Source: Algoriphagus sp. Y33
GTDB taxonomy: Bacteria > Bacteroidota > Bacteroidia > Cytophagales > Cyclobacteriaceae
Length of the DNA: 64,000 nucleotides
NCBI RefSeq assembly: GCF_014838715.1
Contig: NZ_CP061947.1
Location: 4,764,001 to 4,828,000, forward strand
Direction: 5' to 3'
Part shown: one piece after another, positions 61,354 to 64,000 of the stretch
Layout of the letters: each line of letters begins with the position of its first letter
Numbering within the stretch: position 1 is the stretch's first letter
Notes under the pieces: model-generated
The model's input: the letters and a program-made list of their open reading frames with translations, nothing else
Database searches by the model: none
What the model was told of the DNA's origin: nothing
Translations under genes and position numbers: made by a program

Positions 61354-62583
61354 TTAATCTTTTGTCGCAAAATCCGGATATGCACGCATACTGTGCTCAT
61401 TGATATCCAGACCTTCCGTTTCTTCCGCTTCATCCACTCGGATACCGGTAGTCTTCTTCATGATAAAGAAAATCACCCCTGCGAAAATAACACAGAACAC
61501 GCCTACCGCGGCCACGCCAATCAACTGAGAGAAAAACTGACTCACTCCGGCCAAATCTCCAAAGATACCCACGGCCAACGTACCCCAGATACCACCTACC
61601 AGATGAACTGAAATCGCACCTACAGGATCATCCACTTTGATTTTATCAAAGAAAACGACTGCCAAGACGATCAAACCACCGCCTATCAAACCGATGATGA
61701 TCGATGAATTAACTCCCATCAAATCGGCACCGGCAGTGATCCCTACCAAGCCTGCCAAAATCCCATTCAACACCATAGTAATATCGTATGTTTTAAACAT
61801 CAGATAAGAAACAATCAGTGCGCCAACTGCTCCTGCCGCAGCAGCCATACATGTGGTTACAAAAACCTTGGAAACCAGTCCCGGATCAGCACTTAGAACA
61901 GAGCCTCCGTTGAATCCAAACCACCCAAACCATAATAAGAATACTCCAAACGTAGCCAATGGAATGTTATGGCCGGGAATCGCAGTCATACCCCTGGAAG
62001 TATACTTCCCAATTCTAGGCCCCAAGAGTGCAGCGCCAATCAGTGCTCCCCATCCGCCTACTGAGTGCACGATAGTAGATCCCGCAAAATCATAAAATGG
62101 TGTCTCAAGGGCATTAAGGAACCCTCCACCCCATTTCCACATTCCTACAATTGGATAGCAGATTCCTACATACAGGATGGAAAAAAAGATAAATGGCCCC
62201 AATTTCACCCGCTCAGCCACAGCACCCGATACTATCGTAGCGGCAGTAGCTGCAAACATGGCCTGGAAAATAAAATCAGTAAAGAAGGTATACCCTTCAT
62301 TGTAATTGCTGGTATCCCAACCTTCGGGAAGCGTAAGTCCAAAACCTGCAAATCCAAAGAATGAGCCTGCAAACTCTTCTCCGGGGTACATTAAATTGAA
62401 TCCCACGAAAGCATATGTCAAAAGTCCAATGGCTGGAATAATGGTATTCTTGAACAGGATGTTCACGGTGTTTTTAGAACGGGTAAGTCCGGCTTCCAAG
62501 CTGGCAAATCCCAAGTGCATGATGAAAACCATAGTCGTGGCGATCATCATCCATAAATTATTGACAGTAAATAATTCTTGCAT
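61354..62583 (-). CDS. amtB: Ammonium transporter
   Basis: 409 residues with eleven transmembrane helices. Amt family features: MHLGFASLEAGLTRSKNTVN near the N-terminus, DFAGSTIVHSVGGWGALIGA (pore His) and HLVGGIWGTLAVGIFG. Forms the trimeric ammonium channel of the inner membrane. The PII gene lies directly upstream on the same strand (36 bp), the standard glnK-amtB order; PII binding to the cytosolic face closes the channel when nitrogen is plentiful. Confidence 0.96.
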   Translation of the reverse strand: MQELFTVNNLWMMIATTMVFIMHLGFASLEAGLTRSKNTVNILFKNTIIPAIGLLTYAFVGFNLMYPGEEFAGSFFGFAGFGLTLPEGWDTSNYNEGYTFFTDFIFQAMFAATAATIVSGAVAERVKLGPFIFFSILYVGICYPIVGMWKWGGGFLNALETPFYDFAGSTIVHSVGGWGALIGAALLGPRIGKYTSRGMTAIPGHNIPLATFGVFLLWFGWFGFNGGSVLSADPGLVSKVFVTTCMAAAAGAVGALIVSYLMFKTYDITMVLNGILAGLVGITAGADLMGVNSSIIIGLIGGGLIVLAVVFFDKIKVDDPVGAISVHLVGGIWGTLAVGIFGDLAGVSQFFSQLIGVAAVGVFCVIFAGVIFFIMKKTTGIRVDEAEETEGLDINEHSMRAYPDFATKD

Positions 62584-62619
62584 TTGATAAAATAGGTTCG
62601 GTGAATTATGAGAATAAGA

Positions 62620-62967
62620 TTAAAGTGCCTGCTCGCCTGTATCGCTATTTCTGATACGATAAGCATCCAGCACGTCATAGACGAAGATTTTCCCGTCACC
62701 CACCTGGCCTGTATTTCCTTCAGTCAGAATACAGTTGATCACAGGCTCGACCAGTTCATCTACTGTGACGATTTCAATCTTCGTCCTCGGGATGTAAGCA
62801 GGCTCATAGGGAACACCGCGGTACATTTCAAGCCTGGCATGCTCCAAGCCCATCCCTTTCACTTCATAAAAAGTGAGAAACTTCACTCCAAGACCAGCCA
62901 CACAGGAGTGGATTTGGTCAAAGCGCGAAGTCCTGATAATTGCTTCAATTTTTTTCATTTTTTTCAA
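62620..62967 (-). CDS. glnB: PII nitrogen regulatory protein
   Basis: 115 residues. KKIEAIIRTSRFDQIHSCVA opens the fold; the T-loop reads EHARLEMYRGVPYEPAY with the tyrosine at the usual modification site; VGDGKIFVYDVLDAYRIR is the C-terminal strand (normally GKIFV plus RIRTGE). It senses ATP/ADP and 2-oxoglutarate and controls AmtB, encoded next. Compared with enterobacterial GlnB/GlnK the T-loop start is KGMGLEHARLEM rather than KGFGRQKGHTE, a Bacteroidota-type variation. Confidence 0.93.
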   Translation of the reverse strand: MKKMKKIEAIIRTSRFDQIHSCVAGLGVKFLTFYEVKGMGLEHARLEMYRGVPYEPAYIPRTKIEIVTVDELVEPVINCILTEGNTGQVGDGKIFVYDVLDAYRIRNSDTGEQAL

Positions 62968-63184
62968 TGGGTCTAATGGTTTTTTGAGATTATGGCATAA
63001 AACTAAACAGAAAATTAAAATAATTCATATTCAAGATAAAATTTAACCCATTAATCCAAATATTCTTGCGGAATAATGGATTTGAAGAGATAAAGAACAC
63101 CATCTTTCTATTTGAAAAATATAAAGATTAATAATATTGGTTTAAATCAAAACGAATAGCTTTTCCAGAACCCCCTACTTCCAC

Positions 63185-63214
63185 TTGCCTCGCTAACATA
63201 AAAACTTAATTTTG
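63185..63214 (+). promoter_or_regulatory. Promoter of the nucleotidyltransferase gene
   Basis: TTG at 63185-63187, 19-bp spacer, TAATTTTG (63207-63214), matching the Bacteroidota -33/-7 pair. Transcription would begin about 63221, 16 bp before the ATG. Confidence 0.6.
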
Positions 63215-63236
63215 CCAACGTTTTAAAAACCTACAT

Positions 63237-64000
63237 ATGAACCAGAAACCCACCTTACTTGTACTTGCTGCCGGAATGGGAAGTCGCTACGGAGGAAACA
63301 AGCAAATCGATGGATTCGGCCCAAGCGGAGAAACCATTTTGGAATATTCTATTTTTGACGCTATCAGAGCAGGTTTTGGCAAAGTGGTCTTTATCGTGCG
63401 GGAAGAAATTCTGGAAGTAGCCAAAGAGAAATTCCTACCAAAACTTCAGGGTAAAATCGAAGTTGGCTTTGTAATCCAATCGCTGGACAGCTTTGTCCCT
63501 ACAGAATTGAAGCAGGCAGACCGCAAGAAACCATTCGGAACTGCTCACGCTGTGCTATGTGCCAAGGATGTTATCAAAGAGCCATTTGCAGTGATCAATG
63601 CGGATGATTTTTATGGAAAAGAAGCTTTTGATGCAATCGGCAAATTCCTGACCGCTGAAGTAAAGCCGGATCTTCATGCGATGGTGGGGTATGCTATTCA
63701 GAATGTGCTTTCTGAAAATGGCACGGTAAGTCGTGGTGTCTGCGAGACCAATGAAAAAGGCCACCTAATCGGAATGGTGGAAAGAACTTCCATTGCCCGT
63801 GAAGACGGCAAAATAGTTAGCAAAGGCGAAGGTGAAGTGTTGGAAATTGTGGAAGACACACCGGTAAGCATGAACTTCTGGGGCTTTCACCATGAGGTGT
63901 TTACTGATATCGAGAAAATGTGGAATACATTTCTTCCGGAAAATCTCGATAATCTTAAATCTGAATTCTACATTCCTACTGTAGCAAACAACTTGATACA
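63237..64000 (+). CDS. Nucleotidyltransferase (NTP_transferase fold), truncated by window end
   Basis: 254 residues are visible, starting MNQKPTLLVLAAGMGSRYGG, the glycine-rich L-A-A-G-M-G-S-R-Y nucleotide loop. GPSGETILEYSIFDA and FAVINADDFYG (with the DxD-type metal site) follow. The type is a sugar-1-phosphate nucleotidyltransferase of the Bacteroidota group that is commonly paired with a kinase for N-acetylhexosamine salvage; the substrate cannot be fixed because the C-terminal part is cut off by the end of the window. Confidence 0.88.
   Translation, partial: MNQKPTLLVLAAGMGSRYGGNKQIDGFGPSGETILEYSIFDAIRAGFGKVVFIVREEILEVAKEKFLPKLQGKIEVGFVIQSLDSFVPTELKQADRKKPFGTAHAVLCAKDVIKEPFAVINADDFYGKEAFDAIGKFLTAEVKPDLHAMVGYAIQNVLSENGTVSRGVCETNEKGHLIGMVERTSIAREDGKIVSKGEGEVLEIVEDTPVSMNFWGFHHEVFTDIEKMWNTFLPENLDNLKSEFYIPTVANNLI

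Noticed and set aside
1..64000. CRISPR arrays, tRNA and rRNA genes
   Set aside because: No regularly spaced direct repeats and no tRNA- or rRNA-like sequence noticed on reading; a dedicated covariance scan was not possible here.

Overview
The window looks like a chromosomal segment of a free-living member of the Bacteroidota, most likely Cytophagales (Cyclobacteriaceae, Algoriphagus-like). The reasons are promoter-like TAnnTTTG boxes, few Shine-Dalgarno sites, a SusD-type gene remnant, CarboxypepD_reg-like sequence, many secreted lipoproteins and the overall gene repertoire. The genus is inferred from gene content only. I see no rRNA, tRNA or CRISPR array. Genes cover most of the window on both strands, and several convergent ends share strong hairpin terminators.

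Layout. 0-7.2 kb: envelope and redox genes (double-thioredoxin protein, OxyR, NlpE-like lipoprotein, TonB-C protein, VOC and DUF1569 pair), a small membrane-protein/winged-helix regulator unit flanked by two related operator-like repeats, and a TetR regulator. 7.2-14.2 kb: a rearranged, partly AT-rich island. It holds a decayed reading frame, a Cys-rich lipoprotein and a membrane sulfatase-fold protein separated by a perfect palindrome, the last 37 codons of a deleted SusD gene behind a surviving promoter, a secreted phosphatase-fold enzyme, and an IS110-family element with a structured upstream region that may encode its bridge RNA. 14.2-20 kb: DUF4328 protein, MuiA-like protein with a TonB-receptor-like insert, UppP, DJ-1/PfpI protein and small envelope proteins. 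20.1-26.1 kb: AraC regulator divergent from four enzymes that together match the complete 4-hydroxyproline-to-2-oxoglutarate pathway. 27-31.3 kb: arginine operon argB-argD-argC-argJ. 31.6-32.8 kb: AAA_14/DUF4143 ATPase with an altered Walker A. 32.8-45 kb: exopolysaccharide cluster (pyruvyl transferase, flippase, five glycosyltransferases, polymerase-like protein, beta-helix protein, initiating sugar transferase). 45-64 kb: mostly housekeeping and transport genes (DoxX, PQQ dehydrogenase with haem domain, APC permease, cysteine desulfurase, GlmM, MazG, RidA, FumC, dicarboxylate symporter, AroC, BatD, AmtB-PII) and, at the edge, a truncated nucleotidyltransferase.

The genes form recognisable modules: envelope and oxidative-stress defence, collagen-type amino-acid use (hydroxyproline), arginine synthesis, surface polysaccharide export (UppP recycles the same lipid carrier the polysaccharide cluster needs), and ammonium uptake. 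Nothing here is clearly a new multi-gene system. The least explained parts are the lipoprotein/sulfatase pair at 8.4-10.8 kb, the possible bridge RNA at 12.74-12.95 kb, the operator pair at 4.66 and 5.58 kb, and a scattered repeat family seen in several intergenic gaps.
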